From: JAHECQ01 sp047638695
Lineage (GTDB): Bacteria; Actinomycetota; Acidimicrobiia; Acidimicrobiales; SZUA-35
Assembly (NCBI GenBank): GCA_047638695.1
Contig: JBLINY010000009.1
Location: 1-64,000, forward strand
Reading direction: 5' to 3'
Length of the DNA: 64,000 bases
A program made the position numbers and the translations under genes. Under the pieces are notes generated by a model. It ran no database searches. It had not been told where the DNA came from and saw nothing but the letters and a program-made list of their open reading frames with translations. Shown piece by piece: positions 27,230 through 36,151 of this stretch. The first letter of the stretch is position 1. Each line of letters starts with the position of its first letter.

Positions 27230-29005
27230 TCAGTGGTTATTACGGGGCAGGCCTTTGGTGCGGGCAATATCTTGATAGGCGACCGCTGGCTTGAGCACCA
27301 TGCCTTCGTCGAATTGCGAGACGATGCCGCGCTGAATCTCCTGCCACGGTGTTTGGCTATCGGGGTAGGCGAAGCCACCGGCAGCTTCGAGCTCGGCCGC
27401 TCGACGGGCTAGCTCGTCGTCGGCCACCAACATATTGGCGGTACCGGCACGAAGATCGATGCGGATGCGGTCACCCGTCTGGAGGAGGGCCAGCCCGCCC
27501 CCGGCCGCGGCCTCAGGGGAAGCATTCAGGATCGAGGGTGATCCGGACGTACCCGACTGCCTGCCGTCGCCGATGCAGGGAAGTGAGTGCACACCCCTGA
27601 CCAGCAACGCTGCAGGGGGCTGCATGTTCACCACTTCAGCTCCGCCCGGGTAGCCGATTGGGCCAGCGCCGCGAACAATCAGCATGGCGTCTTCGTCGAT
27701 CCCCAGTTCGGGGTCTTCGATGCGGTGGTGATAGTCCTCGGGGCCGTCGAAAACAAAGGCGGTGCCTTCCCAAGCGTCGGGGCTGTCGGGATTCGACAGA
27801 TACCGCTGACGGAACTCTTCGGAGATGACGCTGGTCTTCATGATGGCGCTGTCGAAAAGGTTGCCGGTGAGGTGAACGAAGCCCGCGGTCTCGGCGATGG
27901 CGTTGTCGACCGAACGAATGACGTCGGTGTCTTCGATGGGTGCGTCGCCGCAGTTCTCGCCGATGGACTGTCCGTTCACCGTGCCGGCTTCGGGGTGGGG
28001 GAGCAGGCCATTGCGCATCAACTCGCCAACAACGCCGGGCACACCGCCTGCGTGGTGGTAGTCCTCGCCCAGGTACTCACCGGCTGGCTGAAGATTCACC
28101 AACAGGGGGATTCGGTGGCCGAGGGCCTGCCAGTCATCGTTGTCGAGCGGAACATCCAGGTGGCGGGCAATGGCGTTGAGGTGGATCGGGGCATTCGTCG
28201 AACCACCGATGGCCGAGTTGACGACGATGGCGTTCTCGAATGCCTCGCGGGTCATGACATCAGATGGTCGGAGGTCTTCGTGAACCATTTCGACAATGCG
28301 CTTGCCCGTCTCGTACGCCATCTGCGCCCGCTCGCGGTACGGCGCTGGGATTGAGGCTGAACCGGGCAGCTGCATACCGAGGGCCTCGGCTAGTGAGTTC
28401 ATGGTGGTCGCGGTACCCATCGTGTTGCAGTAGCCGGTGCTCGGAGCGGACGAGGCAACGAGGTCGAGAAAACCCTCGTCATCGATCTCGCCCGATGCCC
28501 GCATCTCGCGGGCCTTCCACACGATTGTGCCCGAACCGGTGCGCTCGCCTTTGTGCCAACCATTCAGCATTGGACCAACCGATAGGGCAATGGCGGGAAG
28601 GTTCACCGTCGCGGCCGCCATCAGGCACGCCGGGGTGGTCTTGTCACAGCCGATGGTGAGAACGACGCCATCGAGTGGGTAACCGTGGAGCAGTTCGACC
28701 AAACCGAGGTACGCCAGGTTGCGGTCGAGCGACGCTGTTGGGCGTTTGCCAGTCTCCTGAATGGGGTGTACCGGAAACTCGAAGCAAAGTCCGCCTGCTT
28801 CCCGGATGCCTTCGCGCACGCGCTTGGCCAGCTCGAGATGGTGCCGGTTACAAGGCGAAAGGTCGGATCCAGTTTGGGCGATGCCGATTATTGGCTTGCC
28901 CGACTGCAACTCGGCACGGGTGAGCCCATAGTTGAGGTAGCGCTCGAGATAGAGGGCCGTCATTCCCGGGTCGGCTGGGTCGTTGAACCACGCTTCTGAT
29001 CGCAT
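27230..29005 (-). CDS. IlvD/Edd-family dehydratase (sugar-acid dehydratase-like)
   Basis: Fe-S dehydratase of 591 residues that would convert a 2,3-dihydroxy acid to a 2-keto acid. Cluster cysteines are visible in TGSDLSPCNRHH, GCDKTTPACLMAA and GYCNTMGTATTMN. The length and the segment HPIQETGKRPTASLDRNL resemble L-arabinonate/D-xylonate dehydratases more than the biosynthetic IlvD. ATG 29005 is chosen over GTG 29023 because TAAGGT ends 7 nt upstream. It diverges from an epimerase gene, which suggests sugar-acid metabolism, although a role in branched acids cannot be excluded. Confidence 0.87.
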   Translation of the reverse strand: MRSEAWFNDPADPGMTALYLERYLNYGLTRAELQSGKPIIGIAQTGSDLSPCNRHHLELAKRVREGIREAGGLCFEFPVHPIQETGKRPTASLDRNLAYLGLVELLHGYPLDGVVLTIGCDKTTPACLMAAATVNLPAIALSVGPMLNGWHKGERTGSGTIVWKAREMRASGEIDDEGFLDLVASSAPSTGYCNTMGTATTMNSLAEALGMQLPGSASIPAPYRERAQMAYETGKRIVEMVHEDLRPSDVMTREAFENAIVVNSAIGGSTNAPIHLNAIARHLDVPLDNDDWQALGHRIPLLVNLQPAGEYLGEDYHHAGGVPGVVGELMRNGLLPHPEAGTVNGQSIGENCGDAPIEDTDVIRSVDNAIAETAGFVHLTGNLFDSAIMKTSVISEEFRQRYLSNPDSPDAWEGTAFVFDGPEDYHHRIEDPELGIDEDAMLIVRGAGPIGYPGGAEVVNMQPPAALLVRGVHSLPCIGDGRQSGTSGSPSILNASPEAAAGGGLALLQTGDRIRIDLRAGTANMLVADDELARRAAELEAAGGFAYPDSQTPWQEIQRGIVSQFDEGMVLKPAVAYQDIARTKGLPRNNH

Positions 29006-29012
29006 GGCCAGC

Positions 29013-29018
29013 ACCTTA
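29013..29018 (-). promoter_or_regulatory. -10 box TAAGGT, leaderless dehydratase start
   Basis: TAAGGT ends 7 nt before ATG 29005 on the minus strand and would lie inside the coding region if GTG 29023 were used. Confidence 0.5.
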
Positions 29019-29061
29019 GCCACCCTTGGAAAACCGGCCCTGGAACAAGGGCACGGAAATA

Positions 29062-29067
29062 TAGAGT
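29062..29067 (+). promoter_or_regulatory. -10 box TAGAGT, leaderless epimerase start
   Basis: TAGAGT ends 6 nt before ATG 29074. It overlaps TATAGA at 29060-29065. Confidence 0.5.
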
Positions 29068-29073
29068 CTCCAC

Positions 29074-30006
29074 ATGGCTGAACATGTCGTGATCACTGGT
29101 GGCTTTGGATGTATCGGAGCGTGGGCGGCCGCGCTGCTGGCCGACGAGGGCGCGCAGGTAACGATTGCCGATCTCAGTGAGGACGATCACCGGCTGCAAC
29201 TGGTGGCCGGCGCCGAGACCCGATCGAACATCAACGTGGTCAAGGCCGACCTCACCTCAGCTGATGAGGTCACGGCTGCCCTGGCCGACGCCACGCATGT
29301 GATCCATTTGGGCGCTCTGCAGGTGCCGTTCTGTCGGGCCAATCCTCGAGCCGGGGCGGCGGTCAACGTCGGGGGCACCATCAATGTGTTCGAAGCAGCC
29401 CTGGCAAACGGCATCGAGCACGTCGTCTACGCCAGCAGTGTGGCCGTTTATGGCCCGATGGCCGATCCAACGGCACGGATCGATGACCACACGCCCTTCG
29501 ATCCGCGCTCGTTGTACGGCGGATACAAGGTCGCCAACGAGCATGCGGCCCGTGTGTATGGGGCCGAGTTGGGTCTGCCCACGATTGGGCTGCGGCCTCA
29601 CACGCTCTATGGGCCGGGCCGTGATCAGGGCCTCACATCGCAACCCACCCAGGCAATTCGCGCTGCTCTAGCGGGAGAGAGGTATCAGATCGAGTACGGC
29701 GGCTCGATGGGCTTCCAGTACGCACCAGACGTGGCGCGCTGGTTCATCGCCGCAGTCCGAGCCGAACCGGAGGGGGCGTCGGTGTACAACCTGGGAGGGT
29801 CGACGGCATCGGTAGCCGATTTCGTTGCCAACATCGGCAAGGTTGTTCCCGCTGCGGCCGAGCTGATTTCGCACGGCACCGATCCCCTCGACTTCCCGAT
29901 CGGGGCCGACGACAGCTCGCTTCGAGCCCGGCTGGGAGACCTCGCTGAGATGCCGTTGGTCGACGGAATTGCGGACACGGTCAGGGTGCTGACGTCCGCA
30001 AGCTGA
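29074..30006 (+). CDS. NAD-dependent epimerase/dehydratase (extended SDR)
   Basis: A 310-residue extended SDR. It has VTGGFGCIGAWAA for NAD binding at residues 7-19, the SSVAVYGP serine strand, and the catalytic YxxxK as YGGYK near residue 150, followed by the conserved LRPHTLYGPGRDQG. This is a complete nucleotide-sugar-epimerase-like or sugar-acid dehydrogenase-like enzyme. Paired divergently with the IlvD/Edd dehydratase, it may oxidise or epimerise the sugar that the dehydratase later processes; this link is inferred. Confidence 0.85.
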   Translation: MAEHVVITGGFGCIGAWAAALLADEGAQVTIADLSEDDHRLQLVAGAETRSNINVVKADLTSADEVTAALADATHVIHLGALQVPFCRANPRAGAAVNVGGTINVFEAALANGIEHVVYASSVAVYGPMADPTARIDDHTPFDPRSLYGGYKVANEHAARVYGAELGLPTIGLRPHTLYGPGRDQGLTSQPTQAIRAALAGERYQIEYGGSMGFQYAPDVARWFIAAVRAEPEGASVYNLGGSTASVADFVANIGKVVPAAAELISHGTDPLDFPIGADDSSLRARLGDLAEMPLVDGIADTVRVLTSAS

Positions 30007-30058
30007 GCGTGGTCGTCGAGCAAGCTCTGCCTCCGAGGAGAACCCTCAGTCGGCCGAT

Positions 30059-30844
30059 CTAGTCTTCGAGTCGGCGTAGGCCGGTGATGGCAAAAAGACC
30101 AAGAATGGCCAGCGAGCCGAACCCGGCGACCAGCCCGGGCCAGGTCGAATGCCATTGCACGCCGTCGTCAAGGAAGCCCTGACGGGCCATGCGGATGATG
30201 TTGGTGGCGGGATTGACACGGGCTGCTCCGTGTAGCCATCCGTCCATGACGGCCAACGGAACTTGGCCGATCGACAGGAACAGCGTCGAGAAGATGCCGA
30301 CCTGTACGAGTCCCATGGCTCGTTGCGATTTCAGCCGAAACACGATCCCCAGTGCCCACAAGCCGGTGGCGCAGGCGAACAGGGCGCCGCTGAGCATAAG
30401 CAGCACCAATCCGAAGAAGCCCGGCCAGTCGGCGCCCAACACCAGACCCAGGGGGAACACCGTGAGCAAGGGAAAGGTCGAGCGGGCAACCGATGTGCCG
30501 AGCGGTCCCAGGAGCAACACTCCTCGCCCCGATGGGGCGAGAAGGAGACGATCGTAGAACCCGCCCTCGATGTCGCGTGCGGTGCCGAAACCGATACCCA
30601 TGCCGCCAAAAGCGGCGCCCTGGATGCAGGCGTAGGGCACGAACCAGTTGAAGATGTTGTCGGTAGGGAAACCGGGCAAATTGGTGATGGCCGAGTACGA
30701 CCCGGCGAACGCGATCATGAAGAAGATCGGCATGATCAGAATGGGTCCAATTGCCGCCGGCACCCTGGTGATCGCTACCAGGCTGCGTCGGACCAACTGT
30801 TTGACGATGGCCCAGGCGCTCACCGTTCCCTGAATGGCTGTCAC
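30059..30844 (-). CDS. ABC-2 type transporter permease
   Basis: Membrane protein of 261 residues with about six hydrophobic segments, for example IGPILIMPIFFMIAFAGSY and LAILGLFAITGL. The ABC-2 signature region includes GTARDIEGGFYDRLLLAPSGRG, where the EGGFYDRLLLxP element marks DrrB-like permeases. It is the last gene of a three-gene exporter operon; its start overlaps the end of the sister permease by 4 nt. The substrate is likely a hydrophobic compound. Confidence 0.87.
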   Translation of the reverse strand: MTAIQGTVSAWAIVKQLVRRSLVAITRVPAAIGPILIMPIFFMIAFAGSYSAITNLPGFPTDNIFNWFVPYACIQGAAFGGMGIGFGTARDIEGGFYDRLLLAPSGRGVLLLGPLGTSVARSTFPLLTVFPLGLVLGADWPGFFGLVLLMLSGALFACATGLWALGIVFRLKSQRAMGLVQVGIFSTLFLSIGQVPLAVMDGWLHGAARVNPATNIIRMARQGFLDDGVQWHSTWPGLVAGFGSLAILGLFAITGLRRLED

Positions 30845-31692
30845 GAGACGTCCGCCAGGCGATGCTTGAGCTGCCTCAGGGCAAAGCCGATGGTGAGACC
30901 GGCGAAGCCCAGCGCAACCACGAGACCAACAAGCGCTTCCCCGAGATCGAAGCCAACGAGCACCTGGTGCCGGGAGGCATCGATCACATAGGTGATGGGA
31001 TTGGCCTGAGCGACCCGCCGGTAGATGCCCGACATGGTCTCGATCGGGAAGAAGGCGCTAGAGATGAAAAGTAGAATGAACAGGAGCGGGAAAGAGTTGC
31101 CGACGGCTTCGGCCGATCCGGTTCGCAATCCAATGGCGGCGCCGTAGCCGCCGACACCGATGGCCATGACCATCGACAGAACGATCATGACGACTGCTCC
31201 GGCGATACCTCCTTCGACCTCCGCACCGAAGAGCCGGAACACGAGGATGTAGAACAGCGTGACTCCGGCGCCGTAGGTGGCGGCTCCGGCCAAGCGGGAC
31301 ACAAGGATCGATACTCGGGAGACCGGCGAGGCGAGCAGGCGGTCCATGAACCCGTTCTCGATGTCGAGGGCCAGGTCGGTCGAGGCGTTGATCGATCCAA
31401 ACAGCGTGCCTTGCAAGATGGTGCCGGCCATGAGGAACTGCAGGAAGCTCTCGGCATCGGGGAAACCCGGTAGCGAGGTCGCTCGACCGAAGGCTGACGC
31501 CGAGACGGCGGTGATGAGAAGCGGGAACATGGCGCCGAACACCCAACTTGCGGGTTGTCGAAAGAAGCCAACGATGGCACGCCGGGCCATAGCCAAAAAG
31601 GCTCGGGTCTGGTCGGTCTGATGCCCCAAGCTTGGGGAGCGATCGGCGACATCAGGATTAGTGACATCAGGATTAGTGACATCGGCGGTCAT
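30841..31692 (-). CDS. ABC-2 type transporter permease (DrrB-like)
   Basis: A 283-residue membrane protein homologous to the neighbouring permease. It carries DLALDIENGFMDRLLASPVSR and several hydrophobic spans such as VVMIVLSMVMAIGVGGYGAAIG. The N-terminus has a repeated VTNPD peptide (TNPDVTNPDV), encoded by a 15-bp direct repeat at about 31657-31690. ATG 31692 overlaps the stop of the ATPase gene by 4 nt (ATGA). The two permeases presumably form a heterodimer. Confidence 0.87.
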   Translation of the reverse strand: MTADVTNPDVTNPDVADRSPSLGHQTDQTRAFLAMARRAIVGFFRQPASWVFGAMFPLLITAVSASAFGRATSLPGFPDAESFLQFLMAGTILQGTLFGSINASTDLALDIENGFMDRLLASPVSRVSILVSRLAGAATYGAGVTLFYILVFRLFGAEVEGGIAGAVVMIVLSMVMAIGVGGYGAAIGLRTGSAEAVGNSFPLLFILLFISSAFFPIETMSGIYRRVAQANPITYVIDASRHQVLVGFDLGEALVGLVVALGFAGLTIGFALRQLKHRLADVS

Positions 31693-32645
31693 GCCTCGGA
31701 ACCGTCCTCTGATGAGCCCTCGAGACGGCGGCCCGTCGCGTCCGCGAACACGTCGTCGAGCGAAGGAGCGTCGAGCTCCATATGGAGCACCGAGACGGCC
31801 CGCTCGTCGAGGGCACGAACGACGTCCGCCAGCCGGGAGGCACCGCTTTCGAGACCGATAGCGATGCGACCTGCCCGGGCCGGGCGAGTCTCGCCGTAGG
31901 CGCCCAGCACAGCTCGAGCAGTTTCGAGTTGCTCGGGCGCTACATCAATACGCAACGTGGGCGAACCAACGGCGTCCTTGAGAGCGCCCGGTGTGCCCTC
32001 ACGAACGATGAGGCCGCCATCGATGATGCCAACTCGATGAGCGAGCTCGTCCGCCTCTTCCAGATATTGGGTCGTGAGGAAGACGGTGGTGCCGCCGGTA
32101 TTGAGCCGGCGAACCTCCTCCCACAGGTTCTGACGGCTGCTGGGGTCGAGGCCGGTGGTTGGCTCGTCGAGGAAGAGGACTTCAGGCTCGTGGATGAGCG
32201 AGAGTGCCAGGTCGAGGCGCCGACGCATACCACCCGAATAGGTACCAACCCGGCGATCGGCGGCGTCGGTGAGGCCGACGCGCTCAAGCAGCTCGGCGCC
32301 ACGCGATGTGGCCTGACTGCGTCCGATGCCATGAAGTGTCGATTGGAGTTTGAGCAGCTCGTTGCCCGTCATCAGAGGGTCGATGGCGGCATCTTGTAGC
32401 GCAACGCCGATGCGTCGACGGACGTTGGCAGCATCGGTGGCGACATCGAATCCGGCGACGACGGCTCTACCCGAAGTCGGCTTGAGCAGCGTTGTCAGCA
32501 TCCGAACCATGGTCGACTTCCCGGCCCCGTTTGGTCCGAGAAACCCGTAGATCTCTCCCTCGGCCACGACGAGGTCGACACCCCGCACGGCTTCCACGTC
32601 GCCGAAGGAACGAACGAGAGCCTCGGCCACGATCGGTGTCGTCAT
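31689..32645 (-). CDS. ABC transporter ATPase (DrrA family)
   Basis: Nucleotide-binding subunit of 318 residues. Walker A is GPNGAGKST near residue 40, the signature is YSGGMRRRLDLA near 140, Walker B is VLFLDEPTTGLD, and the switch is in TQYLEEADEL. The C-terminal extension after residue 220 (LRIDVAPEQLETARAVLG and DAPSLDDVFADATG) is characteristic of daunorubicin-resistance-type exporters. It is the first gene of the operon. TAGACA, a near-consensus -10 box, ends 6 nt before the ATG. Confidence 0.92.
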   Translation of the reverse strand: MTTPIVAEALVRSFGDVEAVRGVDLVVAEGEIYGFLGPNGAGKSTMVRMLTTLLKPTSGRAVVAGFDVATDAANVRRRIGVALQDAAIDPLMTGNELLKLQSTLHGIGRSQATSRGAELLERVGLTDAADRRVGTYSGGMRRRLDLALSLIHEPEVLFLDEPTTGLDPSSRQNLWEEVRRLNTGGTTVFLTTQYLEEADELAHRVGIIDGGLIVREGTPGALKDAVGSPTLRIDVAPEQLETARAVLGAYGETRPARAGRIAIGLESGASRLADVVRALDERAVSVLHMELDAPSLDDVFADATGRRLEGSSEDGSEA

Positions 32646-32651
32646 GAGGTG

Positions 32652-32657
32652 TGTCTA
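32652..32657 (-). promoter_or_regulatory. -10-like box TAGACA for the exporter operon
   Basis: TAGACA ends 6 nt before ATG 32645 on the minus strand; the last position departs from TANNNT. Confidence 0.3.
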
Positions 32658-32664
32658 GCAGCCG

Positions 32665-34241
32665 CTAGGTAAGCCGCAGCTTGGTGGCCAATTCGAGTAT
32701 GAGATCATCGAGTGAAAGCTGATCGCTCGTGTGCCCGAACACATAGCGGTCGGGGCGAACAATGGCCGCACTGGCTTGTTCGAAGAGCGGGTCGAGGCGA
32801 CCGGATACCGGGGTAAGTCCTTCGAGCGACACCGTGGCGATGCCAAGGCGCCGAATCACGGCGGCCGCATCGTCCGACACCGAGAGGTCGCTCATGGTTC
32901 GGCCGACGACGGCAAAGCCGGATCCGAGCAGGTCGTCCAACCGAAACTCGGGGCCATGTTCGTGTTCGACCATAGGTTGAGGGAACAGATAGCCGGTTGA
33001 GCCCGCGTCGCTTACTTGGTTGGCATGCACAACTCCGTCCCGTAGCGGTGGTTGTTCGCGCCCCTGGCCGTAGCCCTATGCTGCCAACCGCTCGGGGGCA
33101 ACGGGCGGGTGGGCGCCAGACCGTTCGGCTCTCTCGACTGCAGCGAGATGCTCCATGAGCTGCCCGATAGCGACAGCCCAGTCGGTCAGGTCCTGGGCAT
33201 GAGCATTCCGCTCGGCCTGGTACGTGTCGAGGAGGTCGTCGGCGGCGAGGTCGGCGATGACCATTGGAAGCTTCCAGGCCAGGTTGATGACGTCACGCAT
33301 GCCGGTGTTCATGCCTTGTCCGAGAAACGGTGGTGTTTGGTGTGCAGCATCGCCGGCGAGGAACACGTTTCCCCGACGCCAGGTGTCAGCTGTTGCGGCG
33401 TGGAAGCGATACACCGCCGCTCTGCGGATGTCGTAGGTATCCGACGGGGTCCACGGATCAATGAGGCTACGAATCTTCCCCCGCTCGAGCATCTGTTCGC
33501 TGGTCTCGCCATCCTCGAGTTGAAACTCCCAACGCCGATACGGATCCTTGGTACAGACATATGTTGCGAGACGGTCCGGGTCGCAAACCTGCAGCGTGTC
33601 GTTGGTGAGCGTGTGGCCGGCCCGAGTGGCCACATCGACTACAAGCCAGTCGCTCTCGTATCCGAGGTCGTGCCAACCAACGTTCAACTGGCCGCGAACA
33701 AAGCTGGCGGCCCCATCGCATCCGATCAGGTACCGCGCCGTGTTCGCGGCCGGGTTGCCATCGGGCTGCGCAAACGCCAGAGTCACGCCTCCACCGGGAT
33801 CGTCGCCGCCTACCGATACGTCGTCGAAAGAGCTGACGGTGCAACCGATGGGGCGGTGACATTGGGGTGGTCGACCGCTGTGGCCCGGAGCCAGCCCTCG
33901 AATTCGGGTTGATCGAACATGGCGGTGGCCGGCCAGCCGTTCCGTCCTACTGCCCGAGGCTCTTGTCCGAAAAGCCACTCACGTTTCGAATTGGCGAAAC
34001 CGAAACGATCTCCCTCCCGGAAGGGTTGGAGAAGCTTGACTACGTCACCGGATCGCCCGCTGGACTGGAAGGCTCGAATGATCTCACCATCGAGCGCGAC
34101 CGCTCGTGGCAGCTGGTAAACGAGGGGATCCCGTTCGAAGGCGATTATCTGTAGACCGGCGTCGGCGAGAAGAATGGCTGCCGTACTGCCGACCGGTCCG
34201 AGACCGACGATCGCTATGTCGTATTCGGGAGCTCTCTCCAC
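32665..34241 (-). pseudogene. FAD-dependent aromatic monooxygenase (MhpA/PheA-like), one frameshift and one in-frame TAG
   Basis: Three readable parts make one class A flavoprotein hydroxylase. 34241 to about 33855 encodes the FAD fold (IAIVGLGPVGSTAAILLADAGL). The frame then changes within ACCGCCCCATCGG, and a second part to 33079 carries YLIGCDGAASFVRGQL and GNVFLAGDAAHQTPPFLGQGMNTGM (the GD motif). A TAG at 33076-33078 interrupts the same frame, after which REQPPLRDGVV and DAGSTGYLFPQPMV form the C-terminal thioredoxin-like domain to 32665. All catalytic motifs survive, so decay is recent or the breaks are sequencing errors. GTG 34241 is the presumed start. Confidence 0.82.
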
Positions 34242-34275
34242 ATGGGAAGCTCTGTCGTATTAGCGAGCCGAGGGG

Positions 34276-35265
34276 TCAACCAGAGGACAGTGCCTTCCAC
34301 AAAGAGCGATAGTTCCGGTAGGTGTACTCATTGGACACCCAACCCGAACGTACCAACTCCTTGTGGAGCAGCGGGAGATTCCAGCAACTCACGCCCATAT
34401 CGACGTGATGAGCAAGGTGGTAGCCGATGTTGTGCGGCGCCAGCCAGAAGCTGGCTAACCAAGTCTGGCGCACGTCATGGGTGGTCTGTCGTCGATCGGC
34501 CGATTGCATCAGGCCGCCGTGTTCGGCTACGGCCCGCAGCCGATTGATGACGCGCCAGATTGTTTGATGGGGGAGCCACCACAGGAAGAAGTAGAGCTCG
34601 GGACGGCCGACGATCGTGAAGGCGGCGATAATGGGAATCTGGCAGGCCAGAATTCTCACTGCCGTCGGCTTGCGTTTTCGGGCCGCTTTTACCAGACCGA
34701 CGAAGAGCTTCCAGCCCGTGCGCCCCGTGGCATCCCGCAGCAGTTTGCGTCGGAAGCTGGCCCGGCTCACCGGATAGTTGGCGTAGAGGGCCACGTCGGG
34801 TTCCTTCGGGCCCATCTCGTCGCGGTGATGGTTGATATGGGCCCGGCGATACAGCTCGAACGGCACCCATGAGGGGTAGGACAGAATCCAACGCCCTACC
34901 CAGTCGTTGAGGCCGTTGTTGTTGAACAGGGTGCGATGCACGGCTTCGTGCCCCAGGCTGGCGAAACGGGCATACGCCCGACCCATCAGAAGGAACGCCG
35001 CCACCCACGCGACGGGATGCGACAACCAGATGGCAGCCGCCACGACGGCGACTGGTTCGAGGACGACGAGTGCGAGTGTTATTGCACTCTTCCACTGAGG
35101 AATCGTGCGAAGGTTGGCGCGTAACTCGGGCACGGCCTTACCGCCAGCAAGCAGACGGTCGGTCGGCAACACATCGGGGAGGGCAGCGGGGGCAGCCACC
35201 ATGCCTCCGAGGCGAGGCCCTGTGGCTCTGATGCTGGAGTTGTGATCTTCGGTTGAACTCGTCAC
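34276..35265 (-). CDS. Membrane fatty-acid desaturase family protein
   Basis: Di-iron membrane desaturase or hydroxylase of 329 residues. Three histidine boxes are visible: GHEAVH near residue 105, HINHH near 140 and HLAHH near 285, all facing the cytosol in this family. Hydrophobic pairs such as ALVVLEPVAVVAAAIWL lie between them. It would introduce a double bond or hydroxyl into an acyl chain or carotenoid-like lipid using ferredoxin. GTG 35265 is chosen because TAAGGT ends 6 nt upstream; GTG 35271 directly abuts that box. It is divergent from the PaaX-like regulator and borders the lipid-oxidation cluster. Confidence 0.85.
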   Translation of the reverse strand: MTSSTEDHNSSIRATGPRLGGMVAAPAALPDVLPTDRLLAGGKAVPELRANLRTIPQWKSAITLALVVLEPVAVVAAAIWLSHPVAWVAAFLLMGRAYARFASLGHEAVHRTLFNNNGLNDWVGRWILSYPSWVPFELYRRAHINHHRDEMGPKEPDVALYANYPVSRASFRRKLLRDATGRTGWKLFVGLVKAARKRKPTAVRILACQIPIIAAFTIVGRPELYFFLWWLPHQTIWRVINRLRAVAEHGGLMQSADRRQTTHDVRQTWLASFWLAPHNIGYHLAHHVDMGVSCWNLPLLHKELVRSGWVSNEYTYRNYRSLWKALSSG

Positions 35266-35271
35266 GACCAC

Positions 35272-35277
35272 ACCTTA
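35272..35277 (-). promoter_or_regulatory. -10 box TAAGGT, desaturase promoter
   Basis: TAAGGT ends 6 nt before GTG 35265 on the minus strand and lies 9 nt from the inverted repeat at 35287-35309. Confidence 0.45.
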
Positions 35278-35286
35278 CACTCTGAG

Positions 35287-35309
35287 ATCGCATGATTCAA
35301 TTCTGTGAT
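35287..35309. promoter_or_regulatory. Candidate operator: 11-1-11 imperfect inverted repeat
   Basis: ATCGCATGATT, one base, then AATTCTGTGAT; 8 of 11 positions are symmetric. It lies in the 73-nt divergent gap between the desaturase and the PaaX-like regulator genes, next to the desaturase -10 box. This is where an autoregulating repressor would bind. The assignment rests on position and symmetry only. Confidence 0.35.
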
Positions 35310-35338
35310 GTCGGTGACGGCAGGGAGCCCCGACCCGC

Positions 35339-36151
35339 ATGAGGCTGACCCGGCACGATCAAGATCTCGGATTGAGGCCGCTGACTGCTCGGTCGCTTGT
35401 GGTCAGCATGTTGCTTGGAACACACCCGCCTCGCCTCCCGGCCCATGCCCTCGTGTCTTCGGCCGCGCTCTTCGGTATCAGCGAGGGAGCATGTCGCACC
35501 GCACTCAGTCGACTGGTGGCGAGCGGCGAGATTACGAACGACGATGGCTGGTACGCCCTCGGGGCCGATCTCATCAATCGGCAGCGGAGCCAGGATGTCG
35601 GACGCGCGACCAGGCCGACACCGTGGGACGGCAGGTGGCGCACCCTGATAGTTACGGCCGAGCGTCGTTCGGCCACCGACAGAACCGACGCCCGAAGTCG
35701 GCTGCGTTCAGCTCGCTTCGCCGAGCTTCGCGAAGGCATCTGGACCCGTCCCAACAATTTGCCAGAAAGCCCGGTCGTTGCAGATCTCGCTGGCCGAGGC
35801 TGGCTGGCCGCCGAGGTCACGTTCGATGACGGGCTCGACCCAGAAGACTTGTGGCCATTGGCCCGGTGGCGACACACGGCGATCGGGCTGCACACGCTGA
35901 TCGAGCAGCTGACACCTCGGCTGGAGCAAGACGATCCGTCAGATTTGGCCAAAGGCTTCCTGGTCGCCGCAGCCGGTCTACGGCAGTTCAAAAGCGATCC
36001 GTTGCTGCCCGATGAGGTGCTGCCGGCAACATGGCCGGGGGCTGAGTTCCGTGAGGCCTATGACCGATTCGACCAGAGTTACCGCCGGGTCCTCCGCCAG
36101 TTCTTGCAGGAGGCGAAGGGTCAGACTGACGCTGGCCAGACTTGCGGATAG
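35339..36151 (+). CDS. PaaX-family transcriptional regulator
   Basis: A 270-residue regulator resembling PaaX, the phenylacetyl-CoA-responsive repressor. The N-terminal winged helix runs from about residue 12 to 80 (LTARSLVVSMLLGTHPPRLP, FGISEGACRTALSRLVASGEI). The central WDGRWRTLIVTAERRSATDR and LREGIWTRPNNLP match the family's ligand-binding/dimer part. ATG 35339 has AGGGAG 11 nt upstream. It probably senses an acyl-CoA and controls the divergent desaturase, and perhaps the lipid-oxidation cluster. Its 3' end overlaps the convergent PhyH gene by 31 nt. Confidence 0.85.
   Translation: MRLTRHDQDLGLRPLTARSLVVSMLLGTHPPRLPAHALVSSAALFGISEGACRTALSRLVASGEITNDDGWYALGADLINRQRSQDVGRATRPTPWDGRWRTLIVTAERRSATDRTDARSRLRSARFAELREGIWTRPNNLPESPVVADLAGRGWLAAEVTFDDGLDPEDLWPLARWRHTAIGLHTLIEQLTPRLEQDDPSDLAKGFLVAAAGLRQFKSDPLLPDEVLPATWPGAEFREAYDRFDQSYRRVLRQFLQEAKGQTDAGQTCG

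Noticed and set aside
30007..30058. Possible terminator hairpin between the epimerase and the ABC permease genes
   Set aside because: The arms around CCGAGG and CCTCAGTCGG pair only with an internal insertion, and no T-run is present.
33076..33078. In-frame TAG considered as a pyrrolysine codon
   Set aside because: The flavoprotein family has no Pyl at this place, actinobacteria of this kind are not known to use it, and the same gene also has a frameshift.
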